Below are positions 1 through 9,017 of a stretch of DNA of 53,342 bases, piece after piece. The position numbers were made by a program, and so were the translations under genes. A model generated the notes under the pieces. The model was not told the origin of the DNA and made no database searches. It was given only the letters and a program-made list of their open reading frames with translations. Position 1 is the first letter of the stretch, and each line of letters opens with the position of its first letter. The stretch lies in NCBI GenBank assembly GCA_900545715.1, contig URAJ01000012.1, positions 1 through 53,342 on the forward strand, written 5' to 3'. This stretch comes from an uncultured Opitutales bacterium (GTDB lineage Bacteria; Verrucomicrobiota; Verrucomicrobiia; Opitutales; Intestinicryptomonadaceae).

Positions 1-319
1 TTCTTAGCCTTTTTTATTCTGGAAATATTTATGGGTCATAAATTTTTCGCGCTGAGAATTTTTATGTTTTTTTGAATTTTCTATTTGGGATTCGGAAATT
101 TTATAGATATTGATATGCGCGCGCATCTTGGCGAAGCTTGCCAATCGGGCATTGTCGGCGCTTTTTGGAGGAAAAAGTAAGCGGAGATATTTCTTGCGAA
201 CGATTCAATTTTCCAAGCGGTTGCGATGTTTGATAATGCGCGTAAAATGGGGCGTTCTTCAGCGCGGCTTTTTTGATTGAAAGCGGATTTTGGCAGTGTT
301 ATTTTTTAAGGCGACAAAG
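1..319. other. Intergenic region upstream of the Septu-like genes
   Basis: No convincing gene is seen in this AT-rich stretch. It contains a 12-bp perfect palindrome of alternating purine and pyrimidine at 115-126 and a candidate promoter at 210-237, described separately. The window starts here, so the tail of an upstream gene cannot be excluded. No reverse transcriptase or clear retron-type RNA is visible, although PtuAB-type genes can accompany retrons. Confidence 0.5.
210..237 (+). promoter_or_regulatory. Candidate sigma70-type promoter for the Septu-like operon
   Basis: The sequence reads TTTCCA, 16 bases, GATAAT. The -35 matches four of six consensus positions and the -10 five of six. 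It would start transcription near 244, about 75 bases before the ATG at 320. The 16-base spacing is the same as in several other promoters of this window. Assignment is by pattern only. Confidence 0.4.
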
Positions 320-1597
320 ATGAAAATAAAAAGGTTGAAGATAGAAAACTTCCGCGGGATTGTCGATGATACGATAGATTTCGACCCGTCGTTCACCGTA
401 TTTGCCGGCCGCAACGGAGGAGGGAAGTCCACAATATTGGAGGCGATAGCGATAATGCTTTCAAGGATATCCGGGCGGATGTCGGGCCGCACGGGCGACT
501 GCACGTCGTTGAGTGACCGCGACATCACTTACGGCAAGGACCATTGCATGCTTTCCCTAACTATATCCGCACCCGACGATACAATAACCCTTACGCTCGG
601 CCGCGACCGCCGAGGCGTCGAAAGCGAAGACTCCGCCGCGGCGGACGCATATGCCGCAAAATTGCGCGGAGTGTTTTCAAAAGTGGACGATCCGGACTAC
701 GAGCTTCCCGTTTTCGCATACTACGGTTCCGACAGGAACACAACGAGCTTTTCTGCGCCACTTCCGTCCGAGGGGGAGAACAGAATGGGCGTATATAAAA
801 ACGCATTTTCCGCGGGGACGAATTTTGACGATTTCTCCGCGTGGTTTACCGCCGCGCTTCTCGAGCGCGAGTTTGCCGTCGCGGAGGCCTCCAGAATGCC
901 CCTAAAACGCGGCAACCGCGCGAGGGAGGAAATCGAAAAAAAATACGGGTTCATCGCTTTGATAAAGAAGGCGCTGAAAGATTTTTCACCGTCGCTTGAA
1001 GGCTTTTATGTAGAGGGAGGCAGGCTTTTTGTGCGGCCGCGCGACATTCCGGCGGAGTACCTTTCTCAGGGGGAAAAGAGCGTAATTGTTCTCATCGCCG
1101 ACATCGCAATCCGAATGGCGGGCGCAAACCCAAATATGAAAAATCCGCTCGCGACGGACGCGATTATAATGATAGACGAAGTAGATCTGCATTTGCATCC
1201 GGATTGGCAGTCCAGAATAGTCGAGGAGCTGCCAAAAATGTTCCCGAAGACGCAATTTATAGTGTCGTCGCATTCGCCTTCCGTTTTTTCGGTTGTGAAA
1301 TCGCTGTACAGGCTCGCCGACGGGGCGGACGGCGTGACGCGCATAGAGCATACCTCCCAATACGGCCGCGCGCCGGCCGACATTCTCGGTACTTTTTTGC
1401 ACGCCGACAGGGAAAGCTCCTTTAAGCGCGAAATAGACGCCATGTACGCGGCTCTCGACAAGGGCGACTCCGCAAAGGCGTTAAAAATAATCGGGCGGCT
1501 GCGCAAAGTCATTCCGGACGATCCGGAAATATTGCGCGGTGAATATCTGGCGCGCGCGATGGAATCGGCAAACGGCAAAGACAATGCGGCACATTGA
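320..1597 (+). CDS. PtuA-like AAA/ABC-type ATPase (Septu-like defence)
   Basis: The 425-residue protein is an OLD/RecF/SMC-like ATPase. It has a Walker A motif GRNGGGKS (residues 30-37), an ABC-type signature LSQGEKS (248-254), Walker B IIMIDEVD (282-289) and an H-loop SSHSP (316-320). The region between them lacks the long coiled coil of true SMC proteins. I chose ATG at 320, with AAGG upstream; a TTG at 290 in the same frame would add ten residues. It overlaps the next gene, an HNH nuclease of the PtuB type, by 14 bases. That pairing is the layout of Septu anti-phage systems, in which the ATPase scaffolds and controls the nuclease. Membership of the ATPase superfamily is clear. The Septu assignment rests mainly on the partner gene. 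The C-terminal 80 residues are helical and not recognised. Confidence 0.75.
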   Translation: MKIKRLKIENFRGIVDDTIDFDPSFTVFAGRNGGGKSTILEAIAIMLSRISGRMSGRTGDCTSLSDRDITYGKDHCMLSLTISAPDDTITLTLGRDRRGVESEDSAAADAYAAKLRGVFSKVDDPDYELPVFAYYGSDRNTTSFSAPLPSEGENRMGVYKNAFSAGTNFDDFSAWFTAALLEREFAVAEASRMPLKRGNRAREEIEKKYGFIALIKKALKDFSPSLEGFYVEGGRLFVRPRDIPAEYLSQGEKSVIVLIADIAIRMAGANPNMKNPLATDAIIMIDEVDLHLHPDWQSRIVEELPKMFPKTQFIVSSHSPSVFSVVKSLYRLADGADGVTRIEHTSQYGRAPADILGTFLHADRESSFKREIDAMYAALDKGDSAKALKIIGRLRKVIPDDPEILRGEYLARAMESANGKDNAAH

Positions 1598-2264
1598 AAA
1601 ACCCCGCGAGAGCGAGGCGCCGGAGGCGTTCAAGGCATGGAAGCTTAGGCACCCGAACTCCAAATACTACCGTTTCAAAGACGCGCGCATAAAGAGGATT
1701 GTCAAAAACTCCCTCATTGTGCGCCAAAAGTATTTATGCTGCTATTGCGAGTCGCGCATAGACGAGAACAATTCGCACATAGAACATATAGAGCCGCAAA
1801 TGGGCGGGCTTTCGGAAAACAGCATGGACTATTCCAATATGGCGGCATCCTGCATACGCGATCCGAAAAAAAATGAGCCCAATTTCATTCCCAAAACTTT
1901 TGACGAGCTTGTTGGGGTGACTCTGCACTGCGGACACGCGCGCGGCTGCAACCGCGTCGTATCGCCGTACGATCCGCGCTGCGAGAAATTCTTTGAATAT
2001 TCTTTTTCCGGCAAAGTGAGTGTTTCGGAGTCCCTGACCGATCCCGACGAGATAGAGCTTGCGCGCGACAGCATAGAATATTTGCGCCTGAACGTGCCTT
2101 CGCTTGTCCTATTGAGGAGAATCGCTATGTTTGAGGCGGTAAAAATGCTCGGCGAGGGCAACTCTCCGGAATTCATATTGGCGGAAATAAAGGGCAAGCT
2201 GCCTCCGTACTATTCCGCCGCAAAGACCGCAATAGAGAAAACTTTGCGCGCGCAATTTGCTTGA
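1584..2264 (+). CDS. PtuB-like HNH endonuclease (Septu-like defence)
   Basis: This 226-residue protein resembles the TIGR02646 family of HNH nucleases found as PtuB in Septu and in some retron systems. The N-terminal MRxIxKP start is typical of the family. A CCYC cluster (52-55) is followed by HIEHIEP (65-71), the nuclease core, then a second CGH (116-118) that probably completes the metal site. ATG at 1584 was preferred because it aligns with the family start; an upstream ATG at 1539 lies deep inside the ATPase gene. The overlap with the ATPase gene indicates translational coupling. The likely role is nucleic-acid cleavage on phage infection. The trigger and substrate cannot be told from sequence. 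Confidence 0.75.
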   Translation: MRHIEKPRESEAPEAFKAWKLRHPNSKYYRFKDARIKRIVKNSLIVRQKYLCCYCESRIDENNSHIEHIEPQMGGLSENSMDYSNMAASCIRDPKKNEPNFIPKTFDELVGVTLHCGHARGCNRVVSPYDPRCEKFFEYSFSGKVSVSESLTDPDEIELARDSIEYLRLNVPSLVLLRRIAMFEAVKMLGEGNSPEFILAEIKGKLPPYYSAAKTAIEKTLRAQFA

Positions 2265-2297
2265 AGGTTTTGGGCGATAGTCGAATATCAATAAAAT

Positions 2298-2831
2298 ATG
2301 CGGGAGAAATACGGAATATTGATAGGGCGCTCCGAGATAACAAGGAGAGTCGGGGAACTCGCGGCAGACATCAGAAAGTGGGCGGGCGAGTCGGCGGCTC
2401 CGATATGCGCCGTTTGGCTGGCGGAGGGCGCGATGTTTTTTGCGGCGGACTTGCTGCGCGGGCTGTCGGGCTGCGGTCTGGAAATATTCTCGGTGAAAGT
2501 TTCTTCTTACGGAGACTCGCTCTCGCCGGAGGGGCGCCCGAAAATATTGACGCCGCTCCCGGACGTTGCGGGAATGCGCGCGCTGTTAATAGACGATGTG
2601 CTCGATACCGGGGCGACTGTCGCAGAAGTTTCCCGCGCGTTGCTCGAACGCGGCGCGAAAGAGGTTAAAATCTGCGTATTGCTCGACAAACGCGTGCCTG
2701 GCGAAAAGCGCGCGGTTGCGGATTTTGTAGGCTTTAAAACGGAAGGGCGCTTTGCTTTCGGATACGGAATGGACTTGCGCGGAAAAATGCGCGAGCTCCC
2801 GGATATAATGGCACTTCAAAAGTCGGAGTAA
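2298..2831 (+). CDS. hpt: Hypoxanthine phosphoribosyltransferase-like protein
   Basis: This type I phosphoribosyltransferase (177 residues) probably converts hypoxanthine or guanine plus PRPP to IMP or GMP in purine salvage. The PRPP-binding loop LLIDDVLDTGATV spans residues 96-108. It is preceded by LAEGAMFFAADLLR (about 41-54), the region that in HPRTs carries the pyrophosphate loop, and by SSYG (69-72) in the flexible loop. The C-terminal FVGFKTEGRFAFGYGMD segment matches the purine-binding end of the family. The gene starts 33 bases after the HNH gene and ends 2 bases before nfo, so the three may be co-transcribed. Guanine versus hypoxanthine preference cannot be decided. Confidence 0.85.
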   Translation: MREKYGILIGRSEITRRVGELAADIRKWAGESAAPICAVWLAEGAMFFAADLLRGLSGCGLEIFSVKVSSYGDSLSPEGRPKILTPLPDVAGMRALLIDDVLDTGATVAEVSRALLERGAKEVKICVLLDKRVPGEKRAVADFVGFKTEGRFAFGYGMDLRGKMRELPDIMALQKSE

Positions 2832-2833
2832 AC

Positions 2834-3661
2834 ATGCATATAGGATGTCATTTATCGTTCTCTAAGGGATATGCGGCTATGGGCAAAAAAGCTCTCGAGC
2901 TGGGCGCAGACTGCTTCCAGTTTTTCAGCCGCAACCCGCGCGGCGGCGCGGCAAAAGCTTTCGACCGCGACGACGCGCTCGCGCTAAAAAAAATATCAGA
3001 AGAAAATTCGTTCGGGCCGATGCTCGTGCATGCCCCGTACACTTTCAACCCGTGCTCTGCCGACGAGTCCCTGCGCAAATTCGCGTTTGAAGCGATGTGC
3101 GAGGATATCGAAAAACTCGAATTGTTTGAAGGCGCGCTTTACAACTTCCACCCGGGCTCTCATGTCGGGCAGGGTGTCGAAAAGGGAGTAGAACTCACGG
3201 CGGAAATGCTTTCGCGCATAGGTGAACGCAATTTCTCGGCGGGCGTGCTTGTTGAGACGATGTCGGGAAAGGGCAGCGAGGTAGGCTCGACCTTTGAGGA
3301 AGTCGCCGCAATTATCGAGAAGTCGGGGGGATTCGCAGGCGTATGTCTCGACACTTGCCATATTTATTCGGCAGGGTACGACATCGTTGAAAATCTCGAC
3401 GCCGTTCTCGAAGAATTTGACAAAACTATCGGCATTGAAAGGCTCAAAGCCGTCCATCTGAACGACAGCATGACTCCCTTCGCATCAAAGAAGGACAGGC
3501 ATGCAAAACTCGGTGAAGGTTCAATCGGATTGGCGGCCATAGAAAGAATCGTAAACCATCCGCTGTTAAACAGTCTGCCGTATTATCTCGAAACTCCAAA
3601 CGACGAGGCCGGATATGCGCGGGAGATTGTTCTCGTGCGGTCGATGGAGAAACGCGGGTGA
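2834..3661 (+). CDS. nfo: Deoxyribonuclease IV (AP endonuclease, Nfo family)
   Basis: This 275-residue TIM-barrel endonuclease cleaves DNA 5' to abasic sites in base excision repair. The zinc ligands of the family are all in place: H66, H106, E141, D173, H176, H208, D221, H223 and E253, within motifs such as CLDTCHIYSAGYD, VHLNDS and DRHAKLGEG. Length is normal compared with about 285 residues in E. coli Nfo. Its stop overlaps the GTG start of the next gene by 4 bases, and it follows hpt by 2 bases, so the three form a tight operon. Confidence 0.95.
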   Translation: MHIGCHLSFSKGYAAMGKKALELGADCFQFFSRNPRGGAAKAFDRDDALALKKISEENSFGPMLVHAPYTFNPCSADESLRKFAFEAMCEDIEKLELFEGALYNFHPGSHVGQGVEKGVELTAEMLSRIGERNFSAGVLVETMSGKGSEVGSTFEEVAAIIEKSGGFAGVCLDTCHIYSAGYDIVENLDAVLEEFDKTIGIERLKAVHLNDSMTPFASKKDRHAKLGEGSIGLAAIERIVNHPLLNSLPYYLETPNDEAGYAREIVLVRSMEKRG

Positions 3662-4506
3662 AAACGGGCTCTACCCGCAAGGCGGGTAAACGCCCGCGAA
3701 AATCCCGCCGCGCCGGCGCGTTTTTCGCGCGTGTGTGCGCGTCTTTGCCGGCAATTCTTGCCTTTTTATTGCGCGCATTGTGGGGCATTTTTAAATTTCT
3801 CGTAAAATTGTCGCGCAAATATAAATTCGGCGCGGCGATTGTATTAGCCGCAGTTGCGCTATTGATAGTTGCCCATTGCAGGAAGCCGCGCGGCTATGTG
3901 AAAACGCCGGAGGAAACAGCGTATATCGAGCGGCTGCGCAAGAAATATGCGGTGGCGGAGCGGAAGTTGGGTATCGAAGCCGCGCTGAAAATTATCCGCT
4001 CGGCTTGCGGATTTATAACCCGCGCCGACAACGCTCCGAAAGGGCTTTACGACTCCGAGGAAGCTGAACTGTTGCTTTTGGGAACCGCCCTCGTGGAAAG
4101 CGACCTCGCCCCGCGCTTCCAGCAGTCGCGCGGAGACGCCATTGGGCTATTCCAAATAGAGTACGGAACTTTCCGCGATCTCTGGGACAGGTCCATAAAA
4201 TACAAGCACCCGAAACTCTATTCCGCAATTATCCGCGAATTCGGAGGCTCAAAGGCGTCGATAGATTTTGAGGACCTGCAAAAAAACGACGTCCTATGCG
4301 CAATTTTTGCCCGCATGAAATACGCGGAATTTTCCGACAAAATTCCGTCCGATGCCAAGGGGCGCGCCGCCTATTATAAAAAGTTCTTCAACACCCAATA
4401 CGGGGCCTCGAAAGAATCAGTGTATATCTCCAAGAAAGAAAAGGCTCTCTCTTCCTCAAAAAATAAAAAACTCTTTCAAAACTGGAAATTGAATTCTAAA
4501 AAATAA
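3658..4506 (+). CDS. Membrane-anchored lysozyme-like (transglycosylase-fold) protein
   Basis: A 282-residue protein starting at GTG 3658, overlapping the end of nfo by 4 bases. The N-terminus is strongly basic (many Arg and Lys in residues 1-20), followed by hydrophobic segments at about 22-49 and 58-73, predicting an anchor with the rest outside the cytoplasm. The block LGTALVESDLAP (141-152) and GDAIGLFQIEYGTF (159-172) resembles the catalytic Glu plus GLxQI motif of lysozyme-fold lytic transglycosylases. E147 is the candidate catalytic residue. The C-terminus is rich in Lys and Ser. The fold call is inferred from these motifs only. A role in cell-wall remodelling is plausible, but its place in a purine-salvage and DNA-repair operon gives no hint. 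Confidence 0.55.
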   Translation: MKTGSTRKAGKRPRKSRRAGAFFARVCASLPAILAFLLRALWGIFKFLVKLSRKYKFGAAIVLAAVALLIVAHCRKPRGYVKTPEETAYIERLRKKYAVAERKLGIEAALKIIRSACGFITRADNAPKGLYDSEEAELLLLGTALVESDLAPRFQQSRGDAIGLFQIEYGTFRDLWDRSIKYKHPKLYSAIIREFGGSKASIDFEDLQKNDVLCAIFARMKYAEFSDKIPSDAKGRAAYYKKFFNTQYGASKESVYISKKEKALSSSKNKKLFQNWKLNSKK

Positions 4507-4511
4507 AAATT

Positions 4512-4590
4512 CTCAGCGCCGTAAAAGGCGGATTTAAAAATCCCGCTGAGGCTCGCACCAAAAGCACTCTGGCGCTCTTTTGCGGAGCGC
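4512..4590. terminator. Two hairpins between convergent genes, candidate terminator
   Basis: A 7-bp inverted repeat CTCAGCG/CGCTGAG (4512-4518 and 4544-4550) encloses a small inner hairpin. A second stem GCGCTC/GAGCGC lies at 4572-4577 and 4585-4590, followed by AAAATTT. Placement between the ends of two converging genes fits termination from both sides. U-tracts are weak, so this is a moderate call. Confidence 0.4.
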
Positions 4591-4595
4591 AAAAT

Positions 4596-6449
4596 TTAAG
4601 TGTCGGGGTTGAGCACGAACATCTGGCAGTTTGCGCAGTCGAACCTGAGCGGAAATTTGCCGTCGCGCGATTTTAGGAAAAACGGCTCCGAAAATCTGCG
4701 GTCAATTTTGCCTTCCTTGCGGCACATGCCAAGCTCCCGCAAGATGCAGTGGCGCGTGCGCATTAGCGGAATCTGTGAGATGTCACCACCTGTCTCGGGT
4801 GCGCGCGCCAGTATTTTGAATCCCATTTCGGCGTACATATTTTCGGCCTCGCGGTTGGCGATATTTGTGCGGGCGTCGGTTTCAAACGGCGGCTTGGAGA
4901 ACTTTATTTTGCGCGGTAGCGGGCGCTCATAAGATAGCCTTTGCTTTTCGTATTCTTCGAGAATCCGCGTTTTCAGCCCCTCGGCAAGCTCGCGCCGCAG
5001 TGCGCCTATCTTTGAGACAGGCATATGGGGAAGGGCGCCGCACTCGATTTTCGGCTCAGCGCACTCAAACGGCGTGTCGCCGAGCCTCGAAAGCGCCTGT
5101 AAAAATTTATTCTTTTCCGACAAAAAATTTTTCGACTCCTCAAAGTCCGACTTGCGCTCTTTTAGAGAGAATGTAATGCCGCGGTTGTCGGAAGTAGAAA
5201 TTGAGAACAAATAAAATTCGCCTGCGTCGGAGACGGATATTTGCACAGGCATTTTGCGCGAAATTTTTCCCGCAAGAGCCCTTTCAAATTTTACGTCGCG
5301 GTTGCGCCATATTTTCGCGCGGGGCGGAATGCAGAGCCTCTCTCCTGGCCGCCCGATTTTTACAGTATCTGCCTCGACTGCGCTGACGCCCGCGCCGAAT
5401 CCTCCGCCAAGCGCCGTCTCGAAAAAAAGGCCGTCGCCGTTTGAAAATATCTTTTCGGCGTTTTTCATTTTAAATCCGCCAGGGAAAACCGCTTCTGCTT
5501 CGCCCAAAAATTCGCCGAGTGCCTTAGGTGTAGAAAAGCTTCCGCACCCTTTCTCTATGCCGCGCAAGTGGTACAGACAGAATTGGCGGTTGAAAGTTTT
5601 TTGCAGGTCGGGGGAAAATTCCGTACGGCTCTCCCCGTACGACGCGCGGGGAAGCCCGCGTTTTTTCAGCTGTTCGTCGAGCGCGGCGCGGTATGCGGCG
5701 GTCGCGTTTTTAACATATCCGTAATCTTTTAGCCGCCCTTCTATTTTTAATATGCGCGCGCCTGCGTCTATCATATCGGACAGCGCCGAAATTCTATTCA
5801 TGTCGCGCAGGCTCAAATAATGGCGAGGCGGGGCTATCTCCGCCCCGTTTGCGTCTATAAATTCATAGAGCATTCTGCAAGGCTGGGCGCACTCCCCGCG
5901 GTTTCCGCTACGCCCGCCTATCTTGTAGCTTAAATAGCATTGCCCGCTGTATGAAACGCACAGCGCCCCGTGGACAAAACACTCTATCGGAACTCCTACG
6001 GCTCCCGCAGCCTCAGATATGCCTTCGAGCGGAGTTTCCCTCGCAAGCACGACTGCCGCAAATCCGGCGGCTTCAAGAAATCTCGCCTTGTCGGCGGAGT
6101 CGGCGTGGCATTGGGTGCTTGCGTGGAATTTTATGCGCCTCGACGCCACTTTTAAAAGACCCAAGTCTTGGGCGATAATCGCGTCGGCTCCGGCGTCCCA
6201 GAGTTCCTCAGCCATTTTTGCTGCCCTCGGAAGCTCGGCGTCGTAGAGTATGGTGTTGAGCGCAACGTAAACTTTGCAGCCGTACAAATGCGCAAACTCG
6301 CAGAGCTTTTTTATGTCTTCAGCGGAGTTTGCCGCGCTCTTGCGCGCCCCAAACTCGGGAGCGCCAATGTAAACGGCGTCGGCTCCGGATAAAATTGCGT
6401 CTATGGCAGTCGGCAGGTCGCGCGCGGGACTAAGCAGTTCGGGTATCAT
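4596..6449 (-). CDS. Peptidase U32 family protein
   Basis: 617 residues, starting at ATG 6449, which overlaps the stop of the upstream CPBP gene (ATGA). The N-terminal half is the TIM-barrel of the U32 family (MIPELLSPARD, then GADAVYIG at about 22-29). The family signature lies at about 156-193, ECFVHGALCVSYSGQCYLS followed by GNRGECAQPC, with C164, C171, C187 and C191 as likely metal or iron-sulfur ligands. A long C-terminal part (about 300-617) is typical of larger family members and ends with a CANC pair. Family members include collagenase-like proteins and tRNA or rRNA hydroxylation factors (TrhP, RlhA); which applies here cannot be decided. A start about 65 codons further upstream is possible in frame but would lie inside the CPBP gene. 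Confidence 0.85.
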   Translation of the reverse strand: MIPELLSPARDLPTAIDAILSGADAVYIGAPEFGARKSAANSAEDIKKLCEFAHLYGCKVYVALNTILYDAELPRAAKMAEELWDAGADAIIAQDLGLLKVASRRIKFHASTQCHADSADKARFLEAAGFAAVVLARETPLEGISEAAGAVGVPIECFVHGALCVSYSGQCYLSYKIGGRSGNRGECAQPCRMLYEFIDANGAEIAPPRHYLSLRDMNRISALSDMIDAGARILKIEGRLKDYGYVKNATAAYRAALDEQLKKRGLPRASYGESRTEFSPDLQKTFNRQFCLYHLRGIEKGCGSFSTPKALGEFLGEAEAVFPGGFKMKNAEKIFSNGDGLFFETALGGGFGAGVSAVEADTVKIGRPGERLCIPPRAKIWRNRDVKFERALAGKISRKMPVQISVSDAGEFYLFSISTSDNRGITFSLKERKSDFEESKNFLSEKNKFLQALSRLGDTPFECAEPKIECGALPHMPVSKIGALRRELAEGLKTRILEEYEKQRLSYERPLPRKIKFSKPPFETDARTNIANREAENMYAEMGFKILARAPETGGDISQIPLMRTRHCILRELGMCRKEGKIDRRFSEPFFLKSRDGKFPLRFDCANCQMFVLNPDT

Positions 6450-7423
6450 TTCTCTTCGGCGTTCTTTCCGCCCCAAAATAGAGCCGCCGCGCACATTACA
6501 GTAAGAATCCCGAGCGCAAGCCAACCGTCCGTCATTCCAGCCCCGCCGAGAATGCCGCGCGGGCCGTTTTGCGTAATGTCGAATACCTTGCGGTATATCA
6601 TCAGGCAGAATACAAGTCCACCGTGAAAGCCTATGCACGGCCAAAGCGACTTAGTCTTAATATACAAAATGCACAAAAACGCCCCAAACATAAACAATCC
6701 GGCAAATTGCGTGAAGCTGAAGTTGTAAGCGATGCCGACGGTGTCGTACCATGCGACAAAAAATCCCATATCCCAAGTCGCGCTCCCGCCTCCCGGCAAA
6801 TGGCTCCATATCGACGACGGAACTTTAAAATGCTTGTATGCGAAAAAAAGCGAGCTCAAAATTATCGCAGTAATAGGGCCTGCCGCCGTATAAAAAGAGC
6901 GCATTATTAGCCCCCTCATTATTATTTCTTCAAGAAGCGCCACAACAAGAGCGCCCGTCAATGCCCCACATATGGCCGAAATTATTGCGGATTTTTCAAA
7001 TTCAGGATCGGGCGAAGAAACCCCAAATGCCCATTGCAACCCGAATATTCCCGCCGCAAGAATAATCCCGAACGCAAAGAACCCAATGAATGAAAGCAGG
7101 GATTTGCGGTCGAATCTAAGCCCGAGGTTTGATAGGGAAAATAATCCGCACTCTTTCATCATCCACGGGAACCCTATTATTATTGGACCCCATCTTATCC
7201 TGTCGTAGAATATGTCGAGCCTCTTGCCTAAAAGCCACGTAGTAGTTTCGGAAGGATTGACGGAATGCAGCCACTCGACAGCCCAATATACGGGCGGCGT
7301 CAGTATCGACGCGACGAGCGTCGCCCCCAAATATATAAATAGGAAAAGGCCGACACCCCTCATTGAATGTTCTTCGGCTGACAATCCGAAAAACATCATT
7401 TCTTTCTCGCGCTTCAATATCAT
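6446..7423 (-). CDS. CPBP-family intramembrane metalloprotease
   Basis: A 325-residue polytopic membrane protein with several hydrophobic segments (about 25-45, 113-133, 150-165, 180-197, 238-255, 260-278 and near the C-terminus). It carries the CPBP/CAAX-protease motifs EEIIMR (165-170), FFAYKH (193-198) and a later His (H267) in GFHGG. These residues bind the catalytic metal in the family. It is the first gene of a two-gene unit with the U32 protein (4-base overlap). Start is ATG 7423; ATG 7399 inside the gene is an alternative with a closer purine-rich stretch. Substrate unknown. Confidence 0.85.
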   Translation of the reverse strand: MILKREKEMMFFGLSAEEHSMRGVGLFLFIYLGATLVASILTPPVYWAVEWLHSVNPSETTTWLLGKRLDIFYDRIRWGPIIIGFPWMMKECGLFSLSNLGLRFDRKSLLSFIGFFAFGIILAAGIFGLQWAFGVSSPDPEFEKSAIISAICGALTGALVVALLEEIIMRGLIMRSFYTAAGPITAIILSSLFFAYKHFKVPSSIWSHLPGGGSATWDMGFFVAWYDTVGIAYNFSFTQFAGLFMFGAFLCILYIKTKSLWPCIGFHGGLVFCLMIYRKVFDITQNGPRGILGGAGMTDGWLALGILTVMCAAALFWGGKNAEEK

Positions 7424-7526
7424 ATTGTTGAGTCTGACCCAAAAAAAATTTTTTTCAACGAATTTTAAACGGGAGTTGATTGAGATTTTTATTGAACGGC
7501 ATTCTTCGATGTGTTAGCAATCTTTT

Positions 7527-9017
7527 ATGAAGCGATTTGCTTGTATTTTCACGGTGTATGCCGCGCTATTTTTTTGTGCTAACTCTTTTGCGTCAGTGTC
7601 CATTGGGGCGGACGAATCTAAGATTGCAGTTGAGGTTTATGTGTCCTCAAGCGCGGGAGACGACTCTAACGACGGTTCTAAAAGTAAGCCTTTTAAAACA
7701 TTTTCCAAAATTCCGAGAAAAAACGCCCGGATTTTTCTAAAACGCGGAGATGTTTTTTATGAGCCTCTAAGCGGCCTCGAAAACTGCGTAGTTGATTCCT
7801 ATCCGAACAACGGCAAGAGGTTGCCGGTAATATGCGGGCTGCGTTTTATAAAAAATCCTTCGGCATGGGAAAATATGGGCGGCGGCATATGGAGGCTCGA
7901 CATGAACGCCGATGCCAATTTTAGCGGGCGCAATCCCCCCGCCGCCACACGCGGAAACCTTTTTAACAATATAGGCGGTATTTACGACGCGTCTTCCGAC
8001 ACTCTGCACGGGCGAGTCCTTAAAAAACATTCCGACTTGAAGGATAATTGGGATATGATATCATCCCCCGAATTTCGCAAAGACAAGGTGACGGACCAGA
8101 CTTTCAGATACCTGTACCTGAAGCTCGATGAAAACCCCGCAAAATATGGCGATTCCCTCGCCCTTATTACATACGGCAACGGAGTCAGCAACATTAGAAA
8201 CTGCACCGTGCGCAATATAGCAATTAAGGGGTTCGGACGCCACGGCCTCACTGGCTGCTCAGGCGGAAAAATAGAAAATCTCGAGATAGATTTAATCGGC
8301 GGAAGCGTTTTGGTCGGTTTCCCGAATTGGGTACGCCTCGGCAACGGAATAGAGTTTTGGATTTCGGGAGGGCCAAACAGTAATATACACAACCGCGTCT
8401 CCAACTGCACTATAAGTCGCACATTCGACTGCGGCTCCACAATTCAGGGGCGCACGGACAACGGAAATGCCCTCGCGCTCGACATAGTCTTTACCGGCAA
8501 TAAATACTATCGGTGCAGGCAGGCGTTCGAGCATTGGCTCGCGAGTTCCGGCAACGGGCCCATTGAATACCGCGACTGCAAATTCGTGCGCAATTTCGCT
8601 TGGGAAATGGGTGAAAACGAGTTCGACTCCCCGTACCTCCAAGACCTGAATTTCCTTACATACGACAGAGGAGTTGCCGCAATGACAATCCGCGAAAACG
8701 TCTGCTATGGCGCGGGCGCGTACACGGGAATCCCAAACTGGTCCACCGACTTCGGCGACAACACTTTCTATGTTTTGCGCGGGAAGCCCCTTGTCGCGGT
8801 GTTGCGCGGTTCCGGCAATATTGTAGTAAACGCCGAATCCGATGCGGATATAGAAAAATACAGGCAAATTACCGGCGACAAAACCAGCAAAATTTTTATT
8901 GTCGAAAAGGACGATTCTGCGCTTAGGGACAAGCTCCTGAACGGCGATTTCAAGTATGTGCGAAAATTTCTTAATAAAAAAACAACAATAAAAGGGGGAG
9001 TAAATGAACTTAATTAA
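7527..9017 (+). CDS. Exported right-handed beta-helix protein, copy 1
   Basis: 496 residues with a Sec signal peptide (about 1-23, ending near SFAS). The mature start carries VYVSSSAGDDSNDGSKSKPF, the DUF1565-like entry of many parallel beta-helix carbohydrate-active proteins. It is followed by repeated short strands such as NCTVRNIAIKGFGRHGLTG and NCTISRTFDCGSTIQG, which look like beta-helix coils. No specific lyase or hydrolase signature is recognised, so the activity is unknown; polysaccharide binding or cleavage is the likely theme. It is a close paralogue of the next gene, whose start overlaps its end by 14 bases, so the two are translationally coupled. No clear promoter was found upstream. 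Confidence 0.75.
   Translation: MKRFACIFTVYAALFFCANSFASVSIGADESKIAVEVYVSSSAGDDSNDGSKSKPFKTFSKIPRKNARIFLKRGDVFYEPLSGLENCVVDSYPNNGKRLPVICGLRFIKNPSAWENMGGGIWRLDMNADANFSGRNPPAATRGNLFNNIGGIYDASSDTLHGRVLKKHSDLKDNWDMISSPEFRKDKVTDQTFRYLYLKLDENPAKYGDSLALITYGNGVSNIRNCTVRNIAIKGFGRHGLTGCSGGKIENLEIDLIGGSVLVGFPNWVRLGNGIEFWISGGPNSNIHNRVSNCTISRTFDCGSTIQGRTDNGNALALDIVFTGNKYYRCRQAFEHWLASSGNGPIEYRDCKFVRNFAWEMGENEFDSPYLQDLNFLTYDRGVAAMTIRENVCYGAGAYTGIPNWSTDFGDNTFYVLRGKPLVAVLRGSGNIVVNAESDADIEKYRQITGDKTSKIFIVEKDDSALRDKLLNGDFKYVRKFLNKKTTIKGGVNELN

Noticed and set aside
115..126. Perfect 12-bp palindrome of alternating CG
   Set aside because: Single occurrence, no flanking signal; likely chance in GC-rich DNA or a minor site.
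1..319. Possible retron RNA upstream of the PtuAB-like genes
   Set aside because: No reverse transcriptase in the window and no long inverted repeat typical of msr-msd; cannot be supported.
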